Shown here: in pieces, positions 44,692-52,826 of the stretch | Layout of the letters: the number at the start of each line of letters is the position of its first letter | Position numbering within the stretch: the stretch's first letter is position 1 | From: Pseudooceanicola antarcticus | GTDB taxonomy: Bacteria; Pseudomonadota; Alphaproteobacteria; Rhodobacterales; Rhodobacteraceae | Direction: 5' to 3' | DNA: 64,000 bases | Assembly: GCF_900215355.1 (NCBI RefSeq) | Contig: NZ_OBEA01000003.1 | Location: 1-64,000 of the forward strand | Made by a program: the position numbers and the translations under genes | The notes under the pieces: model-generated | Databases searched by the model: none | Told to the model about the DNA's origin: nothing | Seen by the model: only the letters and a program-made list of their open reading frames with translations

Positions 44692-45195
44692 ATGCTGAAA
44701 TTACTGGATACGGGCCTTGGATGGGTGGTGCGGGGCACCACGCTCTTCGGCATCTTCGCGCTGATGGCGCTCATGGGGCTGATCGTGGTGACGGTGGTCT
44801 TCCGCGCCATCGGGATCGCCTTCCCCGGCACCTATGTGCTGTCCGAGCTGCTGCTGATCCCCACCATCACGCTTTCGCTGGCCTATGCGGCCTGGAGCGG
44901 CGCCCATACGCGGGTCGAGCTGGTCACCCAGCTGCTGCCCAAGCGTGGCGCGGGGGTGATCGACGGGCTGATGCTGCTGGCGGGCAGCGTCTTCTGGGTC
45001 TTCGTGATCTGGGCCGGTATCCGCAACGCCCTGCACCACGCCGCGCAGGGAGAGAAGACCCCCATGCTGGACATCCCGGTGGCCCCCTTCCGCTGGCTGC
45101 TGGTGTTCGCCGTGGGCCTGCTGATTGCCGTCCTGGTACTGCGTGCAGCCCAGGCCATCACCGGCAAGACGCCGGTTGAGGAGACCCAAGAATGA
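44692..45195 (+). CDS. TRAP transporter, small membrane subunit (DctQ family)
   Basis: The 167-residue inner-membrane protein has four membrane segments at about residues 15-38, 50-68, 88-108 and 130-150, and the GTYVLSELLLIPTITLSLAYAAWSGAHTRVELV segment common to DctQ proteins. GAAGGAC precedes ATG 44692. It overlaps the large subunit by 4 bases. With DctM it makes the Na+- or H+-driven membrane part of the importer. Confidence 0.9.
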   Translation: MLKLLDTGLGWVVRGTTLFGIFALMALMGLIVVTVVFRAIGIAFPGTYVLSELLLIPTITLSLAYAAWSGAHTRVELVTQLLPKRGAGVIDGLMLLAGSVFWVFVIWAGIRNALHHAAQGEKTPMLDIPVAPFRWLLVFAVGLLIAVLVLRAAQAITGKTPVEETQE

Positions 45196-46487
45196 CCCCG
45201 ATCGTAGCGGGCCTCGTCGGCCTCGCATTCCTCTTCGTCTTCCTCGTTGCGGGGATGCCCATCGGTTTCGCCATGGGCGTGACCGGCGCGGTCGGCTTTG
45301 CCTTCCTGCTGAGCTTCCACGCGGCGGTGATCAAGGTCGGCGTGATCAGCTTCGACATCGCCACCAATTACGCCATCGGGACGGTGCCGCTGTTCCTCTT
45401 CATGGCGCATGTGCTCTTTGCCTCGGGGATCGGCAAGGATCTCTACGATTTCGCCGCCCGCGCCATCGGGCACAAGCGCGGCGGGCTGGCCATGGCCACC
45501 GTCGGCGCCTCGGCGGGCTTTGCCGCCGTCAACGCCAGCTCGCTGGCCACCACGGCGACCATGGGTCTCGTTGCGCTGCCCGAGATGCGCAAGCACGGCT
45601 ACTCGCTGCCGCTGGCCACCGGCGCCGTGGCCGCGGGCGGCACCATCGGCAGCCTGATCCCGCCCTCGGGGATGTTCATCATCTACGGCATCCTGACCGA
45701 GACCTCGATCGGCGACATGTTCGCCGCCGGTATCATCCCCGGCGTCATGCTGGCGCTGTTCTACATGGCGGTGATCTGGATTCGCTGCCGCATCAACCCC
45801 GAGGCCGGGCCCGCCGGTCCGCGCTACAGCCTGGCGGAACGCTGGGAGGGGCTGAAGAAGACCGCCGACGTGATCGTACTCTTCGGCTTCGTCATGGGGG
45901 GCATCATCTGGGGCCTCTTCACCCCGACCGAGGCCGGCGCCATGGGCGCCTTCGGAGCACTGCTCATCGCCGGGGCCCGTGGCCGCCTCAGCTATGCCAC
46001 GCTGGTCGATGCGATCTACGAGACCTTCAAGACCACCGGCATGATCTTCGGCATCCTCTTCGGGGCCCTGGTCTTCAATTCCTTCATCACCGTCACCACG
46101 ATTCCGCTGCAGATCGCGGGCTGGGTGACCAGCAGCCAGCTGGCGCCGATCGCGGTGTTGCTGGTGGTGCTGCTGATCTACTTCTTCCTGGGCATGATCC
46201 TGGATGCCTCGGCGATGATGACGCTGACCGTGCCGCTGTTCTTCCCGCTGATCACCGGGCTGGGCTACGACGCCGTGCTCTTCGGGGTGCTGGTGGTGCG
46301 GATGACCGAGATCGCGCTGATCACGCCACCCGTGGGGATGAATGTCTATGTGCTCTCGGGGGTGGCGCGGGACGTGCCGCTGTCGAAGATCTTCCTGGGC
46401 ACCGCGCCCTTCGTGGTGGCCGACGTCATCCACGTGGCCCTGCTGATCAGCATCCCCGCATTGGTGCTCTGGCTACCCTCTCTCTAG
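45192..46487 (+). CDS. TRAP transporter, large membrane subunit (DctM family)
   Basis: The 431-residue inner-membrane protein has about 11-12 membrane segments and typical DctM sequence: GMPIGFAMGVTGAVGFAFL, PLFLFMAHVLFASGIGKDLYDFA, the hairpin GTIGSLIPPSGMFIIYGILTETSIGDMFAAGIIPG, and the late ALITPPVGMNVYVLSGVA. It is the transport channel. It is coupled to DctQ (ATGA) and followed by a good terminator, closing the operon that starts at 37939. Confidence 0.94.
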   Translation: MTPIVAGLVGLAFLFVFLVAGMPIGFAMGVTGAVGFAFLLSFHAAVIKVGVISFDIATNYAIGTVPLFLFMAHVLFASGIGKDLYDFAARAIGHKRGGLAMATVGASAGFAAVNASSLATTATMGLVALPEMRKHGYSLPLATGAVAAGGTIGSLIPPSGMFIIYGILTETSIGDMFAAGIIPGVMLALFYMAVIWIRCRINPEAGPAGPRYSLAERWEGLKKTADVIVLFGFVMGGIIWGLFTPTEAGAMGAFGALLIAGARGRLSYATLVDAIYETFKTTGMIFGILFGALVFNSFITVTTIPLQIAGWVTSSQLAPIAVLLVVLLIYFFLGMILDASAMMTLTVPLFFPLITGLGYDAVLFGVLVVRMTEIALITPPVGMNVYVLSGVARDVPLSKIFLGTAPFVVADVIHVALLISIPALVLWLPSL

Positions 46488-46516
46488 ACCGGGTACCTCC
46501 CCCGGTCCTGAGAAAT

Positions 46517-46551
46517 AGCGCCGCCGAGGTCCTCGCCCCGGCGGCGCTTTC
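46517..46551 (+). terminator. Terminator after the TRAP operon
   Basis: AGCGCCGCCG and CGGCGGCGCT form a perfect ten-pair stem with a 12-base loop, preceded by GAAAT and followed by TT. It lies 29 bases past the DctM stop codon. Confidence 0.75.
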
Positions 46552-46681
46552 GTGTCCGCACCCGCCCCGCTGTGCGGCGAGGCAAGGAGGGGGCAAGCTT
46601 CGCAGGACTTTTGGCAAACCGTAGTGAAACCGTGATCTTCGTCTGCTCAGAAGAGCAAAATCCCATGACGACGTGAGCAAG

Positions 46682-47443
46682 ATGGACCGCCGGGAACAGA
46701 TACTGCAGCAGGCGCGGCGCGATGGCCGGGTGATGGTAGAGGAACTGGCCCTGGCCTTCGGGGTCTCGGCCCATACGATCCGCCGCGATATCAACACGCT
46801 CTGCGAAGAGGCCAAGCTGCGCCGCCTGCACGGCGGGGCCGAGTATATCGAGGGCCATGCGAACCTGCCCTACCAGGCCCGCGCGGTGCTGAACTTCGAC
46901 GCCAAGAGCGCCATCGCCCGTGCCGTCGCAGCCGAGATCCCCGACGAGGCGACGATCTTCATCTCGATCGGCACGACGCCCGCCATCGTCGCCGGCGCGC
47001 TGGCGGGCAAGCAGGCGCTGACGGTGATCACCAACAACCTCAACGCCGCCTTCGCCCTGTCCGAAAACCCGTCGAACCGCATCATCCTGCCGGGCGGAGA
47101 GCTGCGTCTGCCCGACCGGGACCTGCTGGGCCCCGAGGCGGTCGAGCTCTTCTCGACCTATCGCGCCGACTACGGGATCTACGGGGTGGGGGGTATCGAC
47201 AGCGATGGCTCCCTGCTGGATTTCCACGCCTCCGAGGTGCAGATGCGAGAGCAGATGCGGATCAACTCCCGCCGCTCGATCCTCGTCGCGGACCGCAGCA
47301 AGTTCGGGCGCCGCGCGGCGGCGGTCGGCGGGCATATGCGTGAGGCCGACATGCTGGTGCTGGACCGTGCCCCCGAGGCCCCCCATGCGCAGCTGCTGGA
47401 GGATTGTCGCGGCAAGCTGGTGCTGGCGATGGAGGGGGGCTGA
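46682..47443 (+). CDS. DeoR/GlpR-family transcriptional regulator
   Basis: The 253-residue protein has a DeoR helix-turn-helix (about residues 20-45, VMVEELALAFGVSAHTIRRDINTL), the LRRLHGGA wing, and a sugar-phosphate isomerase-like sensor domain with IFISIGTTPAIVAGAL, LPGGELRLPDRDLLGPEAVE and ILVADRSKFGRRA. Such regulators respond to phosphorylated sugars or glycerol phosphate. The start may be ATG 46682 or GTG 46673. A short inverted repeat TGCTC-AGAA-GAGCA at 46644-46657 lies just upstream and could be its operator. Its target could be the TRAP operon or a distant locus. Confidence 0.87.
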   Translation: MDRREQILQQARRDGRVMVEELALAFGVSAHTIRRDINTLCEEAKLRRLHGGAEYIEGHANLPYQARAVLNFDAKSAIARAVAAEIPDEATIFISIGTTPAIVAGALAGKQALTVITNNLNAAFALSENPSNRIILPGGELRLPDRDLLGPEAVELFSTYRADYGIYGVGGIDSDGSLLDFHASEVQMREQMRINSRRSILVADRSKFGRRAAAVGGHMREADMLVLDRAPEAPHAQLLEDCRGKLVLAMEGG

Positions 47444-47471
47444 CCCGCGCGGTCAGAGCCCGGATGCCGAT

Positions 47472-48527
47472 TCAGATGCCGGGGATCTCGACGGTGAAGC
47501 AGGTCTCTTCCTCGTCGGAGGTCACCTTGATCTCGCCGCCATGGGCCGAGACGATCTGCTGGCAGATATAGAGCCCCAGCCCCAGGCCCTGGGGACTTGT
47601 GCGCCCCTCGATCGCGGGCTTGCGGAAGAACGGCTGGAAGAGGGTCTCCCAGGATTCCTGCGGAATGGGGTGCCCGCTGTTGCAGACCGCAATGGTCAGC
47701 AGAGTCTCGGTCTGATCGACAATCAGCTGGATCGGCGTGCCCGCAGAGCCATGGGTCACGGCATTGCCAAGCAGGTTCGAGACCACCTGCATCATGCGCG
47801 GACCGTCGATGTTGACCGGGGCCGACAGCTGGCAGTTCAGCTCCACGGTGACGTTGTCGCGGGCGGCTTCGATCTCGTGGATGACATGTTCGAGTGACTG
47901 CTTCAGGTCGCTCACCTCGCCACGGGTGACGACGATGCCCTGACCCAGCTGGATGCGGGTCAGGTCCATCAGGTTCTCGATCAGCTCGGCCATCCGCATG
48001 GAGCTGGCCGCCATGTTGCGCAGAAGATGGGCGCCGGCAGTGGTCTGCTCCTGCCGGGACAGCATCCGCACCCCCGCGGTCACCGAGGCCAGGGGATTGC
48101 GCAGGTCATGTCCGAGGATCGCCAGGATCTGCTTGTGCAGCAGGGCTTCCTTGCGCTGCTCTTCGAGCAGTCTTTCGCGGATCTTCTCTTCGGTCACGTC
48201 GCGGACGGTGCAGACGAAGCTGTCGTTCTCGGGCACGGCCACCCAGGACAGCCAGCGATAGTCACCCTCCGTGGTCCGATAGCGGTTCTCGAAGCGCAGC
48301 ACGGGGCGTCCCTGCAGCACCTCGGCGAAGGCCTCCTCGGATCGGACCAGGTCGTCGGGGTGCAGGAATTCCTGGAAGGCATGGCCGACCATCTGGTCGC
48401 GCGTCCAGCCCAGGACCTTTTGCCAGGCGGGGTTCAGCGAGGCGAAACGGCCATCCCGGTCGAGGATGCACATCGGATCAGGAGTGATCCGCCATGTCGC
48501 CGATGCGACTTGGTCTTCATTCAACAT
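47472..48527 (-). CDS. PAS-domain sensor histidine kinase, orphan
   Basis: The 351-residue protein has a PAS domain (about 10-112, ITPDPMCILDRDGRFASLNPAW to VCTVRDVTEEK), a HisKA domain with phospho-acceptor His140 in ILGHDLRNPLAS, and a HATPase domain with the N box NLLGNAVTHG and G box GLGLGLYI. No membrane segment is seen, so it senses inside the cell. No response regulator gene is adjacent; it converges with the DeoR gene. The PAS ligand is unknown. Confidence 0.9.
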   Translation of the reverse strand: MLNEDQVASATWRITPDPMCILDRDGRFASLNPAWQKVLGWTRDQMVGHAFQEFLHPDDLVRSEEAFAEVLQGRPVLRFENRYRTTEGDYRWLSWVAVPENDSFVCTVRDVTEEKIRERLLEEQRKEALLHKQILAILGHDLRNPLASVTAGVRMLSRQEQTTAGAHLLRNMAASSMRMAELIENLMDLTRIQLGQGIVVTRGEVSDLKQSLEHVIHEIEAARDNVTVELNCQLSAPVNIDGPRMMQVVSNLLGNAVTHGSAGTPIQLIVDQTETLLTIAVCNSGHPIPQESWETLFQPFFRKPAIEGRTSPQGLGLGLYICQQIVSAHGGEIKVTSDEEETCFTVEIPGI

Positions 48528-48757
48528 TCAACTGCCTCGCGTCACCGCATGGGTGGGGACTGACTTACGGAAGCAAACGTCAGCATCATGCGGGGCATGG
48601 GCGAACGGGATCTGATGTGATGCTATCCGGATTTGACTGCGGTGACGTGGCAAGTAGGGCCAGCTTACCCTCCCGTCAAGCTCCGGTCTGCGGCCTGGCC
48701 GGGTCACGCTGCGTGGCGCCGGTGCCGAAGCGAGGCTGCGCGGGGCCGGTCTTGGCG

Positions 48758-48785
48758 GCTGGCCGCCCTCGGGCGGGCGGCCAGC
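48758..48785. other. Strong stem-loop past the beta-glucosidase gene
   Basis: GCTGGCCGCCC and GGGCGGCCAGC form a perfect 11-pair stem around TCGGGC, 10 bases past the end of the minus-strand beta-glucosidase gene. The T-rich tail (TTTCTT) is on the plus-strand side, so for the minus-strand transcript it is a 3'-end stabiliser or weak terminator. Confidence 0.5.
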
Positions 48786-48794
48786 TTTCTTGCG

Positions 48795-50117
48795 TCAGGC
48801 CAGGGCCTTCTGCAGCTCGTAGTAAGAGCTCTTGGGCGTCCGCTCCATGGTGTCGAAGTCGACATGGACGAGGCCGAAGCGCTTCTCGTAGCCCAGGGCC
48901 CATTCGTAGTTGTCCAGCAGAGACCACAGGAAATAGCCCTTCAGCGGCACGCCTTCGGCGATGGCCTTGCGCACCATGGCCAGGTGCTTTTGCACGTAAT
49001 CCAGGCGCTCGGGGTCGCTGACGGTGCCGTCGGGCTGCTTCACGTCGGCGTTGGCCATGCCGTTCTCGGTGACGTAGAGCGGCAGGTCGCCGGTGTATTC
49101 CTCGGCGGTGCGCTTGAGGAACTTGTAGAGGCCCTCGGGGTAGATCTCCCAGTCCATGAAGGTCTTGGGCAGGGGGCCTTCGACCTCTTCATGATGCGGC
49201 CAGGGGCCGTTGTTGGGGCCGATCAGCTTGCGGGTGTAGTAGTTGACGCCCACCCAGTCGAGCTTCGAGCCGATGACGTCGAAGTCGTCCTGCCAGCCCT
49301 CGGGCATATGGGGGGCGAAGCCCTCCATCACGTTGGCGGGGTATTCCTTCTTGAACATGCCGGACAGGAAGAAGCGGTTGTAGTAGCCGTCGTAGAGATC
49401 GGCGGCGGCGCGCGCCTCCTCGGTATCGGTGGCCGGATCTGCCCATTCCATGTTCACCACGGCCCCGAGGTTGCTCATGCCGAGCCCGCGCATCGCCTGG
49501 ATGGCAGAGCCATGGGCCAGGTTGACGTGGTGCATGGCGCGCACGGCGGCGCGGATGTCCTTCATGCCGGGGGCGTGGTGGCCCAGGAAGTGGCTCAGCC
49601 AGCCGACGCACCAGGGCTCGTTGATCGGCGCGACCGAATACATGCGGTCACCGATCTTGCCCATGATCACCTCGGCGAAATCGGCAAACCACTTGGCGAT
49701 GTCACGGTTGCGCCAGCCGCCGAGGTCGGCCAGCGGGCTGGGCAGCTCCCAGTGATAGAGCGTCGCGCAGGGCTTGATCCCGCGTTCCAGCATGGCGTCG
49801 GTGAGCCGGTCGTAGAAGTCGAGGCCCTCCTGGTTCACCTGGCCGCGGCCCTCGGGCAGCACGCGCGCCCAGGAGGTCGAAAAGCGGTAGCAGTCGAAAC
49901 CGGCGGCCTTCACAAGGTCCAGGTCTTCCTCGTAGCGGTGGTAGTGGTCGCAGCCCCGGTCACCGTTCTCGGCGCGCACCACATTGCCGGGCGTGGCGGC
50001 AAAGGTGTCCCAGTGGGTCGAGCCGGCGCCGCCAAATGCATGGCCTTCGATCTGGTAGGAGGAAGTGGCGGTTCCGAACTGGAAGCCCTCGGGAAAATCC
50101 TTGCGGGAGAAGGTCAT
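48795..50117 (-). CDS. bglB: Beta-glucosidase, glycoside hydrolase family 1
   Basis: The 440-residue enzyme splits beta-linked glucosides by a retaining mechanism. The acid/base residue is Glu167 in APINEPW and the nucleophile is Glu351 in LYVTENG. FPEGFQFGTATSSYQIEG at the start and GYFLWSLLDNYEWALGYEKRFGLVHVDF at the end are family signatures. It has no signal peptide, so it works on imported disaccharides. It follows aglR on the minus strand across 65 bases, so beta- and alpha-glucoside use are linked at this locus. Confidence 0.94.
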   Translation of the reverse strand: MTFSRKDFPEGFQFGTATSSYQIEGHAFGGAGSTHWDTFAATPGNVVRAENGDRGCDHYHRYEEDLDLVKAAGFDCYRFSTSWARVLPEGRGQVNQEGLDFYDRLTDAMLERGIKPCATLYHWELPSPLADLGGWRNRDIAKWFADFAEVIMGKIGDRMYSVAPINEPWCVGWLSHFLGHHAPGMKDIRAAVRAMHHVNLAHGSAIQAMRGLGMSNLGAVVNMEWADPATDTEEARAAADLYDGYYNRFFLSGMFKKEYPANVMEGFAPHMPEGWQDDFDVIGSKLDWVGVNYYTRKLIGPNNGPWPHHEEVEGPLPKTFMDWEIYPEGLYKFLKRTAEEYTGDLPLYVTENGMANADVKQPDGTVSDPERLDYVQKHLAMVRKAIAEGVPLKGYFLWSLLDNYEWALGYEKRFGLVHVDFDTMERTPKSSYYELQKALA

Positions 50118-50182
50118 ATCATCTCTCTTCTTGCTCTGGGCCTGCCGGCCCGTGGTCTGAGTTGCAGCGTCTGCAGAGTGTT

Positions 50183-51229
50183 TCAGGAGGGCAGGCGGGC
50201 TGCCTTGAGGGGCGCCGGGCCGGTGGAGGAACCGACCACGAGCTGCGCTTCCAGAAGCTGGTTGATCGGCGGGTGGTCGGGGTCCGAGATGAGCTGCATC
50301 AGCGCATCGGCCAGAACTTCTCCGGCGTGGCGGACGGAAGAGCGCGTGGCGGTGAAGATCGGGATCTCCTCGCCGTTGCGCAGGTAGGACAGGTCGTCGT
50401 CGTGGATGATCACCGAGACATCGCGGCCCATGACCAGCTGCGCCTCCTGCAGAGCGCGGCGGATGCCCACGGCCGAGATCATCGAGGCGCAGAGGAAGGC
50501 CGTAGGCGGGTCCTCGAAGGCCAGCATCCGGCGGGTTTTCATGTAACCGAACTGCTCTGTCATCTCATCGGTGCACATGAGCTGCGGATCAGCGGAAAGT
50601 CCCGCGTTTTCAAGCGCCTGGATATAGCCCTTGCGACGGCGGAAGGCGAAGTCCATGCGCTCCAGACCGTTGATCAGGGCGATGCGGCGATGGCCCAGTT
50701 GCAGCAGGAATTCGGTGGCACGGCGGAAGGCCTGGGTGTTGTTCACATCGACCCAGGAATAGGGCTCGGTCACCCCGGTCGAGCGGCCGTGGACGATGAA
50801 GGGCAGGCCGATCCGGTTCAGCAGGGCGATGCGGTCGTCCTTCACGTCGGGGGCCTGGATGATCACCCCGTCGACGGCGCCACGGGCGCGGAACTCTCGG
50901 TAGACCTTGCCCTCGTCGTCGCCGGGCACGCGGGTCAGCAGCATGTCGTAGCCGTGCTGGGCCAGGTTCTGGCTGGCGCCGGCGACGAAATCCCCGAAGA
51001 CCGGGTTGACCATCTCGTGCTGGGTGGAGGTGGGGATCACCTGGCCGATCAGCATGGCCCGGCCGGTGGCCAGGCCCTTGGCACGACTGTTGGGGCGGTA
51101 GCCGAAACGCACCGCCGCCTCTTCCACGCGCTTGCGCGTGGCCTCGCTGACTTCCGGGTAGCCGTTCAGGGCACGGCTGACCGTTGTCTGCGACAGCCCG
51201 AGGGCCTCTGCCAGGGACTTCAGGTTCAT
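50183..51229 (-). CDS. aglR: LacI-family regulator of alpha-glucoside genes
   Basis: The 348-residue protein has a LacI DNA-binding region (about residues 1-50, LKSLAEALGLSQTTVSRALNGYPEVS) and a sugar-sensing domain with IGQVIPTSTQHEMVNPVF and LGHRRIALINGL. ATG 51229 has GGGAGG upstream. It is divergent from aglE, as in the agl locus of rhizobia. Two palindromes with the same AAAGCGCTTT core, at 51239 and 51402, flank the gap and give a ready model for repression of aglE and itself. The inducer is probably an alpha-glucoside such as sucrose, trehalose or maltose. Confidence 0.88.
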   Translation of the reverse strand: MNLKSLAEALGLSQTTVSRALNGYPEVSEATRKRVEEAAVRFGYRPNSRAKGLATGRAMLIGQVIPTSTQHEMVNPVFGDFVAGASQNLAQHGYDMLLTRVPGDDEGKVYREFRARGAVDGVIIQAPDVKDDRIALLNRIGLPFIVHGRSTGVTEPYSWVDVNNTQAFRRATEFLLQLGHRRIALINGLERMDFAFRRRKGYIQALENAGLSADPQLMCTDEMTEQFGYMKTRRMLAFEDPPTAFLCASMISAVGIRRALQEAQLVMGRDVSVIIHDDDLSYLRNGEEIPIFTATRSSVRHAGEVLADALMQLISDPDHPPINQLLEAQLVVGSSTGPAPLKAARLPS

Positions 51230-51238
51230 GGGCCTCCC

Positions 51239-51248
51239 AAAGCGCTTT
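51239..51248. promoter_or_regulatory. Putative AglR operator next to aglR
   Basis: AAAGCGCTTT is a ten-base palindrome beginning 9 bases before the aglR start codon, with the LacI-type central CG. It matches the core of the site at 51402. Confidence 0.6.
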
Positions 51249-51362
51249 AAATTTTCTCCCGGTATTCTGTGTGCAATCAAAGACCCGTCAGGTCAATGCC
51301 CAAGAATATTGGGCGCAAGTGCTGACCTTTTCCCAATATTTTAAGCTTTTTGTCACCGCTTG

Positions 51363-51392
51363 TTGACATCGGTCCTGTGGATGGCTTTTAAA
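51363..51392 (+). promoter_or_regulatory. Putative aglE promoter
   Basis: TTGACA at 51363-51368 is a perfect -35 element. TTTAAA at 51387-51392, after an 18-base spacer, is the best -10 candidate. The AglR operator begins ten bases later, over the likely transcription start. Confidence 0.55.
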
Positions 51393-51401
51393 AGGCATGC
51401 C

Positions 51402-51415
51402 TCAAAGCGCTTTGA
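51402..51415 (+). promoter_or_regulatory. Putative AglR operator at the aglE promoter
   Basis: TCAAAGCGCTTTGA is a perfect 14-bp palindrome with a central CG, typical of LacI-family sites, just downstream of the aglE promoter. Confidence 0.7.
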
Positions 51416-51469
51416 AACGGATTCGGCGCGAGGAGTACGGCGCATGGCGCATTCGGGAGGGAATTAGCT

Positions 51470-52738
51470 ATGAAAATTTCACTTTATACTGGTGTGGCGG
51501 CTCTGGCCCTGACGGCTGGTGCAGCCCACGCAGAAAAGGTTACCGTCTTCGGTCCGTGGCTTGGCCCGGACCAGGAACAGGTCGAGGTCGTGCTTGACGG
51601 CTTCGCGAAGGCCACCGGACACGAAGTGTCCTACGTGGGCTCCGACAGCTTCGAGCAGCAGATCGTGATCGACGCCGAGGCGGGCTCTGCCCCCAACGTG
51701 GCGATCTTCCCGCAGCCGGGCCTGGCCCAGGACATGGCCAAGAACGGCTTCCTGTCCCCGCTGGCTGAGGGCACCGAGGAATGGGTGGCCGAGAATTACG
51801 CGGCCGGTCAGAGCTGGGTCGACCTGGGCACCTTCGCGGGTCCGGACGGCGAAAGCGACCTCTACGGCTTCTTCTACAAGGTCGATGTGAAGTCGCTGGT
51901 CTGGTACCTGCCCGAGAACTTCGAGGACGCGGGCTATGAAGTGCCCGAGACCATGGAAGAGCTGAAGGCCCTGACCGAGCAGATCGCCGCGGACGGCGAG
52001 ACCCCCTGGTGCATCGGCCTGGGTTCCGGCGGCGCCACCGGCTGGCCGGCAACCGACTGGGTCGAGGACCTGATGCTGCGCACCGTGTCCCCCGAGGACT
52101 ACGATGCCTGGACCACCAACGAACTCGCTTTCGACGATCCCAAGGTGATCAACGCGATCAACGAATTCGGCTGGTTCGCCAAGAACGACGCCTATGTCGC
52201 CGGTGGTGCCTCCGCCGTGGCAGCGACCGATTTCCGCGACAGCCCGAAGGGTCTCTTCGATGCGCCGCCGCAGTGCTACATGCACCGCCAGGCCTCCTTC
52301 ATCCCGACCTTCTTCCCTGAAGATGCGGTCGTCGGTGAAGACGTCGACTTCTTCTACTTCCCGGCCTATGCCGAGAAGGACCTGGGCGCACCGGTTCTGG
52401 GTGCAGGCACCCTCTGGGCCATCACCAACGAGAGCCAGGGCGCACATGACCTGATCGAGTACCTCGAATCCGCCGAGGCACACGAGACCTGGATGGCCAT
52501 GTCCGGCTTCCTCACCCCGCACAAGGGCGTGGATACCTCGGTCTTCGGTGATCCGACCCTGAAGAAGATGAACGACATCCTTCTGAACGCCACCACCTTC
52601 CGCTTCGACGGCTCCGACGTGATGCCCGGCGGCGTGGGCGCGGGTTCGTTCTGGACCGGCATGGTCGATTTCACCGGCGGTGCGTCGGCTGAAGAGGTCG
52701 CTTCCGAAATTCAGGACTCCTGGGACGCTCTGAAGTAA
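51470..52738 (+). CDS. aglE: Alpha-glucoside ABC transporter, substrate-binding protein
   Basis: The 422-residue periplasmic protein has a signal peptide (about residues 1-21, cut near AHAEK) and the AglE pattern: VTVFGPWLGPDQEQVEVVL, DSFEQQIVIDAEAGSAPNVAIFPQPG, the ligand-lobe TGWPATDWVEDLMLR and DAPPQCYMHRQASFIPTFF. It binds alpha-glucosides for AglFGK. A very stable hairpin follows before aglF, likely to favour binding-protein output. Confidence 0.92.
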   Translation: MKISLYTGVAALALTAGAAHAEKVTVFGPWLGPDQEQVEVVLDGFAKATGHEVSYVGSDSFEQQIVIDAEAGSAPNVAIFPQPGLAQDMAKNGFLSPLAEGTEEWVAENYAAGQSWVDLGTFAGPDGESDLYGFFYKVDVKSLVWYLPENFEDAGYEVPETMEELKALTEQIAADGETPWCIGLGSGGATGWPATDWVEDLMLRTVSPEDYDAWTTNELAFDDPKVINAINEFGWFAKNDAYVAGGASAVAATDFRDSPKGLFDAPPQCYMHRQASFIPTFFPEDAVVGEDVDFFYFPAYAEKDLGAPVLGAGTLWAITNESQGAHDLIEYLESAEAHETWMAMSGFLTPHKGVDTSVFGDPTLKKMNDILLNATTFRFDGSDVMPGGVGAGSFWTGMVDFTGGASAEEVASEIQDSWDALK

Positions 52739-52767
52739 GCTCCTCGGCACACTGCCTGTAAGGAAGT

Positions 52768-52797
52768 GCGCGGCCCGGCTTTTCCGGGCCGCGCTTT
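52768..52797 (+). terminator. Intra-operon terminator-like hairpin after aglE
   Basis: GCGCGGCCCGG and CCGGGCCGCGC form a perfect 11-pair stem around CTTTT and run into TTTG. It should stop part of the transcripts before aglF. Confidence 0.75.
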
Positions 52798-52826
52798 GAA
52801 ATTGAATTTCAAGGACGGGGGGCCAC

